From Eublepharis macularius (lineage: Eukaryota > Chordata > Lepidosauria > Squamata > Eublepharidae), in assembly GCF_028583425.1 (NCBI RefSeq), contig NC_072793.1, positions 59,959,028 to 60,023,027 of the forward strand: a DNA stretch of 64,000 bases, in the 5' to 3' direction. A program made the translations under genes and the position numbers. This document shows, one piece after another, positions 54,101 through 61,955 of this stretch. Each line of letters opens with the position of its first letter. Positions within the stretch are counted from its first letter, which is position 1. The notes under the pieces are model-generated. The model saw only the letters and a list, made by a program, of their open reading frames with translations. It had not been told where the DNA came from and did not search any database.

Positions 54101-57100
54101 CATTTTAAACAAGAGCTAAAAACATACAAAGACATAAAAACAATTAAAACATTTGAAAGAATTAAAACATTAGGCATAAAGGAGGGATCACTAAGCCAAA
54201 TGAAACAGAAAAGTCTTCACCCGCTGGCAGAAGATGGCAACAGAAAGGGGGCAGCTGAATTTTCCTGGGGTGTGAGTTCCAGAGTTTTAGTGTCACAATA
54301 TAGAAGGCCCTCTCCCAGATTGCCACCCACCTCATCTCAGAATGCTGGGGCATCTGAAGCAGGGCCTCTAAAGATGACTGCAGTGCTCAGGTAGGTTCCA
54401 AAAGGAGTAGATGGACCTTATGGTCTGTTGGTCCTAAAACCATATAGGGCTTTAAAGATCAGCACCGGCACCTTGAATTGTGCCAAGGAAAAAAATTGGA
54501 AGCCAGTGTAGATGGGTCAAGACTGGAGTGATATGGTCCCTATGACCCATTCCAGCTAACACCTTGGCTGCAGTATTCTACACCAATTGAAATTTCCAAA
54601 TGCTTTTCAAGGAAAAGTGCATTGTGGTAATCTAATCTAGATATAACCAAGACATACACCACAGTGGCCAGATTATTTCTACCCAGGAAATGCAGAAAAG
54701 ACTGGCTAACCAGACAAAACTGTTAAATGGCACTTCTAGCCACAGCTACCACTTGCTTATCCAGCAGGCCTCAATCCAGTGATGGCATTCTAATGTTAGG
54801 AATTCATCACAGGGCTCCTGTAGCTCCATGGTTGAGAATTCCTTGGAGGAAAGGTATACATTGTGTAATTGGGATGGCATAGGCAAAAATGACTGTACTT
54901 GGAGTGAAGTCTGTTTGAAAGGGAAAATAAACATAGGTTCTTTTCCATGTTAACTGTAATGTTTCTTGTTCTAGTTTTAAAACTTAAAACTTGCCTGTTA
55001 AAATGTGTTTTGGTGTTTAATGAAAATATGGCTGTATGTCTAAAGCTTGAAAGTTGTGTAATGTGAGGAGGAAAAAAATGTAGCTGATATATGCATATTT
55101 TCAGCTAGTTGTCTCTAGGATTATGCAATCCAGGGTCATATGGCACCACTTGTTATGCTGTATAATGTTAATTGAATTGTGAAATATCAGGCAAACATAG
55201 TTATTGTAATAGATTTTTAGGAGGATGCATTGTACCACTGTCGTCCTCTGCTTTTATGAACAAAAGCATGAAATAGTCACATGAGTTAGGCAATATGATG
55301 AAGGCATTAGTTTGCAATAAATACTGTTCAGTTATATCCAAAGTTTTAAAACTAGATTGGATTATGTTCTTTGTGTAGTGACTAAGCTTTGAAACTTGAA
55401 AATTTCAAAGACTTTTGTATTTAACATTCTGTCCTTCTGATATTTGCAACTGTTCTTATGCTGCTTACATTATGATCCACATGTTCCCACAGGCTGCAAC
55501 AAAGAAGCAGAAGTATGAAAAGATTAGTGAAAAGAAGATGTCCACTCCTGTTGAAGTTTTGTGTAAGGTAAGCCTATCAAAGCTAGTTTTTAGAAGGCAG
55601 GCTTCAGCCTTTTGTGGCCTGAGCCCTGATATCTCTCAAATCACATCTCCTTGTATACTCCTGTGAGCTAGTTACACTCCTCAGACAGGCTTCTCTTGGT
55701 AGTACCCTTGCATGTCCTTTTGACAGCAGTTCACAGGTTTTCTTTGGTAGATCTATACCACTGGAATAGCCTATAGTTGGAGTCGCAAGCCCCTAAACTG
55801 GCCACATTTAGGAAGGCGTGTAAGTGTTTTATGTCAAAGGGCATTTGGTGGAGGTTAAACTGTTTTAACTGTATTTATTGTGTATCAGTTTTCATGTGTT
55901 ATTGGACTCTTGTATCTTTTGCTGTTAGCCGCCTTGAATCTGAGGAGATAAGGTGTGGTTTAAATATTTAAAATGTGGTTGAGAGTGATGTCAAATCGTA
56001 GCTGACATTGCAACCTCTGGTGGTGTTTTCATGGCAAGAGACTAACAGAGGTGGTTTGCCATTTCCTGCCTGTGCGACCCTGGTCTTCTTTGAAGGCCTC
56101 CCATCCAATTACTAACCAGGGCTAACCCTGCTTAGCCTCCAAGATCTGACGAGATCAAGCTTACCTGGGCTATCCAGATCAGGGCGAACATTTTAAATAA
56201 ATAAATGTAAATTCATTATTTAATGTTAATTAGGGAGTGGTATTTTTTACATTAGTGGAGCTGTCACCTTGAATAATTTTTCTTTGGGTTAAAAAAGAAA
56301 GATCTTGTGATACTCTAGAACTGACATCCTGAATTGGTCCTGCAAGTCATAGTTTGACTAATTTTGCTTACAGGGATTTCCTGCAGAATTTGCAATGTAC
56401 CTGAACTACTGTCGTGGACTGCGCTTTGAAGAAGCTCCTGATTACATGTATCTGCGACAATTGTTTCGTATTCTTTTCAGGTCAGTCTTTTAGAAGGGTG
56501 ACGCCAGAGTCTTGAAACCTAACTAACACATTTGCAATCTGCTAATCTGGTGAGGGTTACTTTTTCTCCAGGTTGTGGGATTGAAGCACAATGAGGGGAA
56601 ATCAGATTTGATTTTAACAAAAGGAAATTGGTACTTAATGATCACAAAATACGTTAGAAGGGGGAAAAACAAATTCATTATCTCATAGTTCGCTTCAAGA
56701 AGGGAAAGCCAAACAACATTTTGAAATTTATGGTTAAAGTAAAATGGAGTTAAGTTTATTCATGTTGTATAACCACTTTGGTTGCATAAGCAAAATTAGC
56801 CTCAAATTTGAGGTGTGGCAGACTGGCACATAACTATAAGAAGAAGAACGGCCCATGGGCATATAGGGAATGAATCTGTGTTGTGGTATCTTGATAATAT
56901 TCTAGAATGCTTTGAATCTGAAGCATTTAATATTGATGTGTTAGGTTCGTTCAGTTTTGTATTTATAAACTACGTTAAACATGGAGTCAGCTATTAACAA
57001 CAGAGGAAGCGCTTGTAGATGTTGTTCAGTGGAGACTAAGGTGGTGGGAAATGGCTGGCATCCCAAGGTCCCCATTAGATGGCAGTTTTTGCAGCCCCTT

Positions 57101-57590
57101 AAAAAGCCTTATTGTACAGGGATGCAGCTGGTGAGGAGAGGAAAGAGGGACTTGGTGAATCCCACCCATGCTTATGCAGAAGTTTGTTCCACTGGCACAC
57201 CAGGCTTTTTTAATCCTTGCCAGTGCTTTAGCAGCTTTCTATAATTGCCAAATGATTTTCAATCTTGTTCCAAGCAGGTTTTAATTAGTTATCCATAGTA
57301 CTACATCATCTCTGAAATATTTTACAAATCATTTTTAACTTTTAGCTTGTAGTTTTCAAGTAAAATTTGTTTGTTTTATAACAACCAGGCAAGTACAGTG
57401 ATGCAGTGAGTATTTCATTTTTTCCCCTTTTCCCAGGACTTTGAATCACCAGTATGACTACACATTTGACTGGACAATGTTAAAGCAGAAAGCAGCACAG
57501 CAGGCAGCCTCTTCCAGTGGGCAGGGGCAGCAAGCCCAAACCCCCACAGGCAAGCAAACTGACAAATCCAAGAGTAACATGAAAGGTTAG
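29114..57590 (+). CDS. CSNK1A1: CSNK1A1, casein kinase 1 alpha (nine constitutive exons plus optional L exon; span of coding region)
   Basis: A Ser/Thr kinase that primes beta-catenin (Ser45) in the destruction complex and acts in circadian, p53 and Hedgehog control. Joined exons are 29114-29236, 30143-30249, 43772-43898, 45273-45371, [47528-47611], 51106-51245, 53406-53484, 55493-55567, 56374-56480 and 57437-57590. They give 336 residues without L, against 337 in mammals, where the last codon is Phe from a further exon. Key residues: Gly-loop G24-S-G-S-F-G29, K46, HRD catalytic D136 with N141, DFG D157, and the conserved SRRDD segment (S199-D203). All junctions keep frame and have GT-AG sites (one optional GC donor). 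The ATG context ccaccATGg is optimal. The protein is near-identical to mammalian CK1 alpha as remembered, so the gene is intact. Confidence 0.97.
30143..30249 (+). CDS. CSNK1A1: CSNK1A1 coding exon 2 (residues 42-77)
   Basis: '[10 protein letters not shown]' spans the exon 1-2 join and carries the ATP-anchoring lysine K46. The helix-C region '[12 protein letters not shown]' follows. The acceptor is ctgcag|gaagtg; the donor is cg|gtaaga with the Arg77 codon split (phase 2). Intron 1 is 906 bp; the next intron is 13.5 kb, the largest in the gene. Confidence 0.97.
30250..32450. other. CSNK1A1 intron 2, first part, no confident feature
   Basis: AT-rich intron sequence. Near 32,105-32,450 a poorly defined repeat ('ttggtatgatgtcttaattg', 'ctgaattgagaaatcatag') is related to 15,755-15,835. 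No additional exon is seen. Confidence 0.5.
32455..33180 (-). mobile_element. L2-like LINE 3' fragment in CSNK1A1 intron 2
   Basis: On the minus strand a 164-codon open piece (33,080-32,586) encodes the end of a LINE reverse transcriptase: '[20 protein letters not shown]', then '[20 protein letters not shown]' and '[16 protein letters not shown]', corresponding to the common 'KLQLVQNAAARLL' and 'FKVLVLTFKAL' blocks. The 3' UTR side is A-rich on the plus strand. The insertion is antisense to the host gene. Confidence 0.8.
33610..33775. repeat. Two head-to-head copies of a CTGATGA...GACTCAC repeat (possible hammerhead relics)
   Basis: On the minus strand CTGATGA (33,707-33,701) leads into 'agtaaactctgactcac'. 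On the plus strand, from 33,713, 'tGATGAagcaagttctgactcatgg' is the same motif. The family consensus, GATGAAGTGAGC...GACTCACGAAAG, resembles a hammerhead core (CUGAUGA, stem II GUGAG/CUCAC, GAAA), but here the GAAA parts are mutated (aaca, ggac). Relatives lie near 41,340-41,450 and 49,490-49,570. Confidence 0.5.
33800..34275 (-). mobile_element. L2-like LINE 3' fragment in CSNK1A1 intron 2
   Basis: 'aggcagctaacaaattaaaa' near the 3' end, 'gcagtcttcacctgctggca', then 'ggcattgcagtaatttaatg' are reverse-complement blocks of the same LINE group as 32,455-33,180 and 54,010-54,720, the last encoding the 'DYCNALY'-type residues in degenerate form. Antisense to the gene. Confidence 0.65.
34955..35070. 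repeat. Dispersed repeat, copy 1 (partner at 52,685)
   Basis: 'caggactaaacaaatcccag', 'ccaagaaatttcc', 'ggagcctagagttttcagc' recur in the same order at 52,691-52,790. The family is not known to me. Both copies lie in CSNK1A1 introns in the same orientation. Confidence 0.5.
35225..35475 (-). mobile_element. L2-like LINE 3' terminus
   Basis: 'tctcactgagactcaaggtagatta' is the reverse complement of the LINE 3' end seen at 27,065-27,090 (ccaccttgagtctcaatgag). The rest is A-rich 3' UTR. Short and 5'-truncated. Confidence 0.55.
35480..39465. other. CSNK1A1 intron 2, middle part, mostly unassigned
   Basis: AT-rich sequence with an A-run near 35,560. At about 37,225-37,320, 'aatttatataccgccctt' is a probable minus-strand LINE 3' end. 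No exon or RNA gene is recognised. Confidence 0.45.
39477..40331. mobile_element. hAT-like element (TAGAGATGGGCAC family), 855 bp, intact 8-bp duplication
   Basis: The ends are TAGAGATGGGCACAAACCG on the left, and TAGACATGGATGCGAACC on the right after reverse complementing. CTCTTGAT flanks it on both sides (39,469-39,476; 40,332-40,339), a perfect 8-bp target duplication. Sub-terminal regions are rich in 'cgaaccgc/gcggttcg' inverted motifs, probable transposase-binding sites. No transposase is encoded; small open frames inside have no similarity I know. It lies in CSNK1A1 intron 2. Confidence 0.85.
40795..41050 (+). repeat. tRNA-derived SINE with intact B box
   Basis: GGTTTGAATCC at 40,832-40,842 is a one-mismatch Pol III B box, preceded by an A-box-like 'gttaagtggttgagc'. 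A MIR/CORE-like body follows ('aagccagtcctctcaaccccagtt', 'ctcagctgtattgtgggaataa'). It is a retroposon, not a tRNA gene: no acceptor stem or cloverleaf can be drawn. Confidence 0.65.
41061..41120. repeat. Palindromic element, 21-bp perfect arms
   Basis: GCAATCCTAAGCAGAGTTACT (41,061-41,081) is exactly inverted at 41,100-41,120 around a short spacer. Related palindromes are at 43,540-43,621 and, degenerate, near 16,496. The family is abundant in squamate DNA. Confidence 0.75.
41335..41455 (-). repeat. GACTCAC/GAAAGC repeat, degenerate (hammerhead-like family)
   Basis: On the minus strand: 'aagtgagctttgactaatGAAAgc', then 'ataaatgttagtctttaaga' and 'tgctagacttctgtttta'. GAAA and the stem II left arm are kept, but the CTGATGA box reads 'atctaaag'. 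See 33,610-33,775. Confidence 0.5.
42112..42149. repeat. (CA)n microsatellite
   Basis: Nineteen uninterrupted CA (AC) units lie in CSNK1A1 intron 2. Such a run is likely to be length-polymorphic. Confidence 0.95.
42930..43012 (+). mobile_element. LINE 3' terminus fragment
   Basis: 'gccaccctgagcccgcttgc' then 'ggaagggcagagtataaact' is the 3' end of an L2-like LINE in the plus orientation. Strongly 5'-truncated. Confidence 0.55.
43540..43621. repeat. Palindromic element of the GCAATCCTAA family
   Basis: TGCAATCCTAAACAGAGTT at the left is answered by AACTCTTTTTAGGATTGCA at the right. Inner arms 'ccagtctaagccca' and 'tgggcttagactgg' are perfect. It lies about 150 bp upstream of CSNK1A1 exon 3. 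Confidence 0.75.
43772..43898 (+). CDS. CSNK1A1: CSNK1A1 coding exon 3 (residues 77-119)
   Basis: This exon encodes '[20 protein letters not shown]', covering the hinge, and the start of the C-lobe ('[17 protein letters not shown]'). The acceptor is tttgcag|gtgg, the donor cag|gtgtgt. The first base completes Arg77. Confidence 0.97.
44378..44406. repeat. (CCCA)n/(CA)n simple repeat
   Basis: Five CCCA-type units run into CA units within CSNK1A1 intron 3. Confidence 0.85.
45273..45371 (+). CDS. CSNK1A1: CSNK1A1 coding exon 4 (residues 120-152)
   Basis: The exon contains the catalytic loop '[12 protein letters not shown]' (D136, K138, N141) and ends in 'GRHCNK'. It is 99 bp, phase 0 at both ends, so it can join either the L exon or exon 6 without a frame change. 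The donor is aag|gttagt. Confidence 0.97.
45372..47527. other. CSNK1A1 intron 4 up to the L exon
   Basis: AT-rich, with no confident repeat and no other exon. Open frames at 47,197-47,498 are short and end just before the L exon in a different frame. Confidence 0.5.
47528..47611 (+). CDS. CSNK1A1: CSNK1A1 alternative L exon (28 residues, nuclear localisation signal)
   Basis: An 84-bp, phase-0 cassette is flanked by gttcag| and |gtctga. It encodes '[16 protein letters not shown]...LNQ', the L insert of the CK1 alpha L isoform. PVGKRKR is a basic nuclear localisation signal, and the insert lies between the catalytic loop and the DFG motif. It is too short to stand out as an ORF and was found by matching the known insert. 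The donor (gtctga) is weaker than those of the constitutive exons, which suits regulated inclusion. Intron spacing is 2.2 kb upstream and 3.5 kb downstream. Confidence 0.92.
47612..50106. other. CSNK1A1 intron downstream of the L exon
   Basis: Mostly unassigned. At about 49,490-49,570, 'cagtgaaagtttatgctggg' and 'ttgttagtcttgaaggtgcc' are a truncated copy of the repeat family at 33,610 and 41,335. Confidence 0.5.
50115..50467. mobile_element. hAT-like element (TAGAGATGGGCAC family), 353 bp, intact 8-bp duplication
   Basis: The left end TAGAGATGGGCACGAGC and right end (reverse complement TAGAGATGGGCACGAACC) are near-identical. GTGTAGAG flanks both sides (50,107-50,114; 50,468-50,475), a perfect 8-bp duplication. 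Many 'gaaccg/cggttc' and 'ttcgtgaa' motifs occur inside. It is a shorter relative of the element at 39,477-40,331. Confidence 0.88.
51106..51245 (+). CDS. CSNK1A1: CSNK1A1 coding exon 6 (residues 153-199)
   Basis: The exon encodes '[20 protein letters not shown]', with the metal-binding D157 of the DFG motif, then the activation loop '[20 protein letters not shown]'. The last codon (Ser199) is split. The acceptor follows an unusually T-rich tract and ends in taag; the donor is ag|gtgagt. Confidence 0.97.
51870..52110. repeat. Interspersed repeat of a common reptile family
   Basis: 'ctaatccagcatcctgtttc', 'ggccagttagatg', 'cccacaagcag', then 'ttcccctttaaagccat' and 'gaattccac' are in the order of a LINE-like repeat frequent in reptile and bird sequence. 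The superfamily was not settled from the fragment. Confidence 0.5.
52685..52800. repeat. Dispersed repeat, copy 2 (partner at 34,955)
   Basis: 'caggactcaacaaatcccag', 'gcctagaaatttc', 'gcgcctaatattttcagc' match the first copy block by block. Family unknown. Confidence 0.5.
53406..53484 (+). CDS. CSNK1A1: CSNK1A1 coding exon 7 (residues 199-225)
   Basis: This exon encodes '[20 protein letters not shown]' and 'PWQGLK', helix F and the following segment typical of CK1 kinases. Acceptor ttcacag, donor aag|gtatgc, phase 0. Confidence 0.96.
54010..54720 (-). mobile_element. L2-like LINE 3' fragment in CSNK1A1 intron 7
   Basis: The plus strand shows, in order, 'ggtggctaacaaattaaaac', 'agtcttcacccgctggcaga', 'gggctttaaagatcagcacc', 'ttgaattgtgccaaggaaaa', 'tgtagatggg', 'aattgaaatttccaaatg' and 'cattgtggtaatctaatcta'. 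Reverse-complemented, these encode the 'DYHNALF', 'KLQLV', 'LH' and 'FKAL' blocks of an L2-like ORF2 terminus in degenerate form. Confidence 0.75.
55493..55567 (+). CDS. CSNK1A1: CSNK1A1 coding exon 8 (residues 226-250)
   Basis: A 75-bp exon encodes '[20 protein letters not shown]' and 'EVLCK'. The basic 'KKQKYEKI' is the CK1 family kinesin-homology-like/nuclear-signal segment. Both ends are phase 0; the donor is aag|gtaagc. Confidence 0.96.
55740..55975 (+). mobile_element. L2-like LINE 3' UTR
   Basis: 'catttaggaaggcgtgtaag', 'aagggcatttggtggagg', 'ttagccgccttgaatctgag' and 'ttaaatatttaaa' mark a LINE 3' end in the plus orientation, directly followed by a minus-strand 5S-derived SINE. Confidence 0.55.
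55978..56192 (-). repeat. 5S-rRNA-derived SINE
   Basis: On the minus strand 'GATCTCGTCAGATCTTGGAG', then 'GCTAAGCAGGGTTAGCCCTG' and 'GTTAGTAATTGGATGGGAGG' follow 5S rRNA. The body 'ggtttgcc', 'gtctcttgccatga' and 'gtcagctacgatttgac' is shared with the copy at 6,630 and other squamate copies. It lies in CSNK1A1 intron 8. Confidence 0.75.
56374..56480 (+). CDS. CSNK1A1: CSNK1A1 coding exon 9 (residues 251-286)
   Basis: This exon encodes '[20 protein letters not shown]' and '[16 protein letters not shown]', the last helices of the kinase domain. The Arg286 codon is split after two bases at tttcag|gtcagt; the acceptor is ttacag|gga. Confidence 0.96.
57437..57590 (+). CDS. CSNK1A1: CSNK1A1 last coding exon, with optional S segment and read-through stop
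   Basis: This exon encodes '[18 protein letters not shown]' and a low-complexity Gln/Ala/Ser tail, then '[16 protein letters not shown]' and TAG at 57,588-57,590. A donor AAAG|GTTAGT (exon end 57,585) would splice the S-plus form to a downstream exon. Thirty-six bases upstream, ACAG|GCAAGC (exon end 57,549) is a GC donor in the same phase, giving the S-minus form. Without splicing, the stop follows Gly336. I did not find the short downstream exon expected to supply Phe-stop. Confidence 0.9.
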
Positions 57591-58700
57591 TAGCCAAGAA
57601 CCAAGTGACGTTACAGTCCAAAAATATTAAACACTAATTTGGATATTGTCGTGAACTTAAGTGTTAGATCGAGGAGGTCATTAAAAACATACATTTGGCT
57701 GTTCAGTATTAAAAAGAAAACGGACGTCCTTGGAAAATTTGACTACTAACTTTAAACCAAGTGTCCTTGTTTTTCATATCATTTCTTTTGGGGATGTTGG
57801 GTCATTTTAACCACTGCATCTTTTGCTCCCGCATTAACCCCTCTTCAAAACAGACTGGCTTGGTGTTGGGAACATGACAAACAGTATGATCAAAAATCCT
57901 AGACCTAACACTTCAAAGGGAAAGTCATCTGTCGATGTCTAGGTCCAGGCTATGGAGGCTTTGGTATGGGTTTCTTTGCTTTTGCTATCCAAAGTGAAGA
58001 TGGAAAATTAGGTATGCTCTTATTTAGAGTTCTGCCTAAAGCACTTGTGTGATGAAGTTTTTCTTCATTAGCATAGACAATGTCAGTTTTCCATCTTCAA
58101 TTACAAATCCATGAATGGATTTTCCTGCACGGTGAATTAATGGGATTTATGTTCAGATGGAGTATGTAATTTTGTTTTGGTTACAGTATGAAACCTGAAT
58201 TCAGTGGAACTTGTTAATGCCCATAGTTATGTCTTAAACTTGAATCCATGACCTGATGTGTTGTGTTTACGGCTGTTTTTCTGAGCAAAGAAACAATTGG
58301 ACCTGTATTGTGTTTATCACCTTTGATACCATAGCTGAACTTCCATTTTGCCTATTTGGTCCTTTATCCACTTGGGAAGTACGTCCTTGTTTTTTTTTTC
58401 CCATGGTGCTCAAAGAAATCAAGAGTTATTCAGGCTGGCGAACAGCTGGAGAAAGGTTGGCTACCAGTCGATTGATATTGGGAATGGGAGAGTATAGATT
58501 GTATAGCTGTGGTGACTGGGGAGTAAACAGAGGCTGGGACATGGCCAAGGACGGTGGTGAAACAAAATGACAGCCAGGAGCCATGCTCTGGAGTCTGCAG
58601 TCTTAGATGACCAGCAGAAAAGTTCTGAATTGGAGAGTCTGCAAAGCAGCCCTTTAATTGAATGGGAAACTCTTAATTAGCCAACCTGTCAATAGTTGGT
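57591..58700 (+). other. CSNK1A1: CSNK1A1 3' UTR of the unspliced (read-through) form / downstream intron
   Basis: After the stop, 'gccaagaaccaagtgacgtt', then 'gacgtccttggaaaatttga' and 'ctactaactttaaacc', match the human CSNK1A1 3' UTR as remembered, so the segment is probably transcribed and conserved. ATTAAA occurs at 57,626-57,631 and again near 57,680, but no AATAAA is visible before 59,200. The 3' limit is a guess set by the start of transposon sequence. Confidence 0.6.
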
Positions 58701-58707
58701 GATTAAG

Positions 58708-59286
58708 CAGGATAGAAAAAAATCAATGATTTAAAAATTGATTTTTTTGTTTAAATTGGATTTTGTTTTTCTTTAAAAAGCATTTTATTTAAAATAGCAT
58801 TGTAATATGTATTACAGCAAAGGTATGGAATAGGGATGATAAACATTAAAATATGTTGATCCTTACTACATAATTTAAGAGACATTTTGTAAATGAGTTC
58901 CAGTTGTTCTTAGATAGGAACCAAACACATACAGAGTTTCAGAGGCTTTTCTATTCAGGTTAATTTTTCTGTCTACCCATTGAAACTCTGTGCTCAGTAA
59001 AGATAATATTACAGATACTTAGTTTTGTAGTTCTCAGGTAGCAGATTCTTATTTCCAGAGATAACATGCTTGTTAACAGTAAAAAAGATGTTTTTAAAAG
59101 TATCATGTATAGAACTGAGAAATATGTGACGACAGCCTTATTGTCTCTCCACAAATTTGTGCACACAGTCAATCCCTTACTTTTCTAAAGTGGCAAATTT
59201 TAAGAAGATCAATAAATAGAAGATTGTTGGGGATGGAACAGATCTGAACAAGGAGATGAAGTCTAGAGATAAATGTGAAAAGGGAG
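58708..59286 (+). mobile_element. hAT element 5' segment (copy A)
   Basis: It begins CAGGATAGAAAAAAATCAAT, a hAT-type terminus, and continues with sequence that recurs in copy B at 59,287-59,870 ('tttgtagttctcaggtagca' beside 'tttgcagttctcaaaactga'; 'ccacaaatttgtgcacacag' beside 'tcacaaatctatgtacacag'; 'agaagattgttggggatgga' beside 'agaaggttgttgggagtgga'). It stops where copy B starts. It is most simply the 5' end of a related element interrupted by copy B, whose remainder is copy C. Confidence 0.6.
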
Positions 59287-60036
59287 TAGGGTGGATAAAA
59301 ATCAATGCTTTTTTAAAATAATAAAACGGATTTTAAAAAATAAATTGGATTTCTTTAATAATGTTTTTGAGGAAAAATCTGTATAAAGATAGTTTTCTAT
59401 TTAAGATACATTATAGTCCAAAGGTTATTCATCATGAAATAAAGATTAGTTTTTAATTATATTAATTATGTAGCGTGAGGCTGTATATTCATGCAGTTTA
59501 AATGAATATTGGTAAATGAATTCCATTAATCCATTCACAATGTCATGCTCTTCCAGAGGTTCTTGTAAGATCATTGGGCAGTTTTTCTATCTAGAAGGTG
59601 CTTGGTTTTGCAGTTCTCAAAACTGAGTTTGTGTCTGCAGAGATCACAGGCCTTTTCTTCACAGCAAAAAATGTTATAAAAAAACATTAGAGTTGAGAAA
59701 AAGACCTTAATCCCATTGTTCCTTCACAAATCTATGTACACAGAACCAACCCCTTACCTCTTAAGTGTCAAGTTTAAAAAAATTCAATGGATAGAAGGTT
59801 GTTGGGAGTGGAATAGATCTGCACAAGAAGCTAAGTGTGAGGAGGAAGGGGCAAGCAGTAAAACTGAAAATGAAACCCTTTGAGCAGAATACACCACAAG
59901 TCTTTGGATCTTTGTATGTATAGCCTGAGGTTTATCATATTATTCTTTCCCTGGAGGAGAAAATCTATAATGGCAGCAGGCTGTAAAAGAGACCCAGTTT
60001 GGGAATTATTTTAATAAAGTTCCTCTACCTATGGGT

Positions 60037-60180
60037 AAGGTAGGCATGCATGCAAAATGCAAACACTGCAGCAAAGAAATGCAAGGCCTGGTGGCCCGAA
60101 TGAAACAACATCCTGAGAAGTGCTGTGATGAAGACAACAAAAGGAACATACCTGAACAGGCAGGATCTTCAGGTTGGTAA
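60037..60180 (+). pseudogene. BED zinc-finger exon of the hAT transposase (copy B)
   Basis: The frame reads 'CKHCSKEMQGLVARMKQHPE' and then KC, giving C-x2-C-x12-H-x3-C, the BED-type DNA-binding finger of hAT transposases. It ends at 'tcttcag|gttggtaaac', a donor-like site, with an acceptor-like 'tttttgtttag|gggaa' at about 60,420. The matching exon in copy C is at about 62,520-62,652, with the same junction words. Confidence 0.7.
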
Positions 60181-60636
60181 ACGTTTTGATTTCATCATAT
60201 TTAAAGACTGCCTTGAGGATCGGTCATGTTTGAGCAAAATTATATTAGTTATTATTACTACATGTTACTGTCATTTTGATACAGTTGTTACGAAGACATA
60301 AAGAGTTGAAACATGTAGATATTTCTTTTTGGGGCAGTACTGAGTGGCAGTGAATACATTGAATAATACTAAATAAACAGAAATGGTATAAATAATAACA
60401 ACATTGACTTTTTTGTTTAGGGGAATCTATCATCAACATAAAGGATTCTGGAAACTAACCACCTTCGAGATCACCATCCTGTTCTACAGTTTCAGAGTTA
60501 TCTGTCCAGAATAGTGTTTCAGTCACATCATGTACATCATACATCCACAGTATATAAAAGAAAGAAAAAACTGACCATTCAGGAACCACCATAGATAAGT
60601 TTGTGATAAAAACCAGCAGACTAGAAAAAGAGTTAA

Positions 60637-61955
60637 TTGATGAAAAGAATTGCCCAGTTTGTTTACGCGATAAACTCTTCTTTCCGTCTGATTGAAAACC
60701 CACACCTCATTAATATGGTTCAGTTGCTGAGACCAGGCTACAGTCTACCCAGCAGAGCAGATGTTGCAGGGAAACTGCTAGATAAAGTGTATGACAGAGA
60801 AATGGACCACTGTGCAACAGCTCTAAAATTGTTAACCCAAGTCTTGATGGGTGGAGTAATGTCCACAATGATCCTGTTGTATGTGCTTGTATAACAACAG
60901 AAGAAAGGAATGTCTTCCTTGCAGAAACAATTGATACGTCAGGAAATGCACACACAGCAGAATACTTACAAGAAGTGGCGGCTATAATAACACGTGAACA
61001 AAAATTCAAATGTCTAGTACGCAGTTTAGTCATGGACAATGCTGCAAATGTATCCAAGATGAGAAGTAATTTAGAAGAGCAGGAAGGGAATACAAAGCTA
61101 AGCAGTGCTCATTTGCTGCACCTCCTAGCCAAAGACTTCAGTGTTCCAGAAATAAAATGTCATTGAAATTGCTAAATACTTCCGTAACAATCATTTTTCA
61201 GCAGTAGCTCTGAAAATAATGGGTGGAACTAAGCTAATGCTCCCACACGTTAGATGGAACTCTATAGTGGGCTGTTTCGAGCAGCATATCAAGAACTGGC
61301 CTATTCTGATGACTGTGTGTGAACAAAATTGAGAGAAAATAGATGGCAGTGTCACTGCCAAAATCCTCAACGTTGGGCTTAAGAGAAATGTTGAACATAT
61401 GCTGAGCATCCTGAAACCCATTTCTGAAGCTTTAAACCGAATACAAAAAAATACATGTTTTATTGCTGATGGTGTTGAAATTTGGAAGGAACTGAGTGAG
61501 CACTTAAAGACAGAATTGCACACTGACAGAATTAAATTACAAGCATTAAAAAACTGAATGGGACAATCACAATCTGCAGCTCATTTTCTCGCAAATATTA
61601 TCAATATCTGGTACCAGGGTCAAACCTTAAGTGCTGAGGAAGACAAGTTAGCTATGGCATGGGTATCCAGCAATCATCCATCTGTAATGCCAGCTATAAC
61701 AAATGTCAGAGCTAAGGGGGAACCATTCAAGAAATACGTTTGCTGATGATGTTTTAATGAAAGACACGCCAGTGAACTGTGGAAGTCACTTAAGCACTTG
61801 GATTTTAAAGATGGTTGAAGTAATGATTTCACCTTTAACAGCAGTAGCTGCTTCTGCTGGCGTAGAAAGATTTCCTTTGGACTCATTCATTCTAAATTGA
61901 TTGTTTTGAGACTCGATAAAGCAGGAAAGCTTGTTTTTCTTTTCCAGATTATGAA
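60637..61955 (+). pseudogene. hAT transposase remains (copy B)
   Basis: Broken frames keep recognisable pieces: 'SSFRLIENPHLINMVQLLRP' (60,676-60,735), 'AETIDTSGNAHTAEYLQEV' and 'VMDNAANVSKM' (about 60,920-61,065), 'AHLLHLLAKDFSVPEIK' (about 61,108-61,160), 'AHFLANIINIWYQGQTL' (61,576-61,630), 'AGVERFPLDS' (about 61,855-61,885) and, in another frame, 'RKACFSFPD' where the dimerisation tail would end. Multiple stops and shifts make it inactive. It would have catalysed cut-and-paste transposition. Confidence 0.7.

Noticed and set aside
57854-57943. Possible alternative terminal exon after an 'aaaacag' acceptor, in frame with the CSNK1A1 donor at 57,585
   Set aside because: It would add 28 novel residues, but the bases align with what I remember of the human 3' UTR ('cttggtgttgg'), so it is more likely untranslated sequence. 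RNA data would decide.
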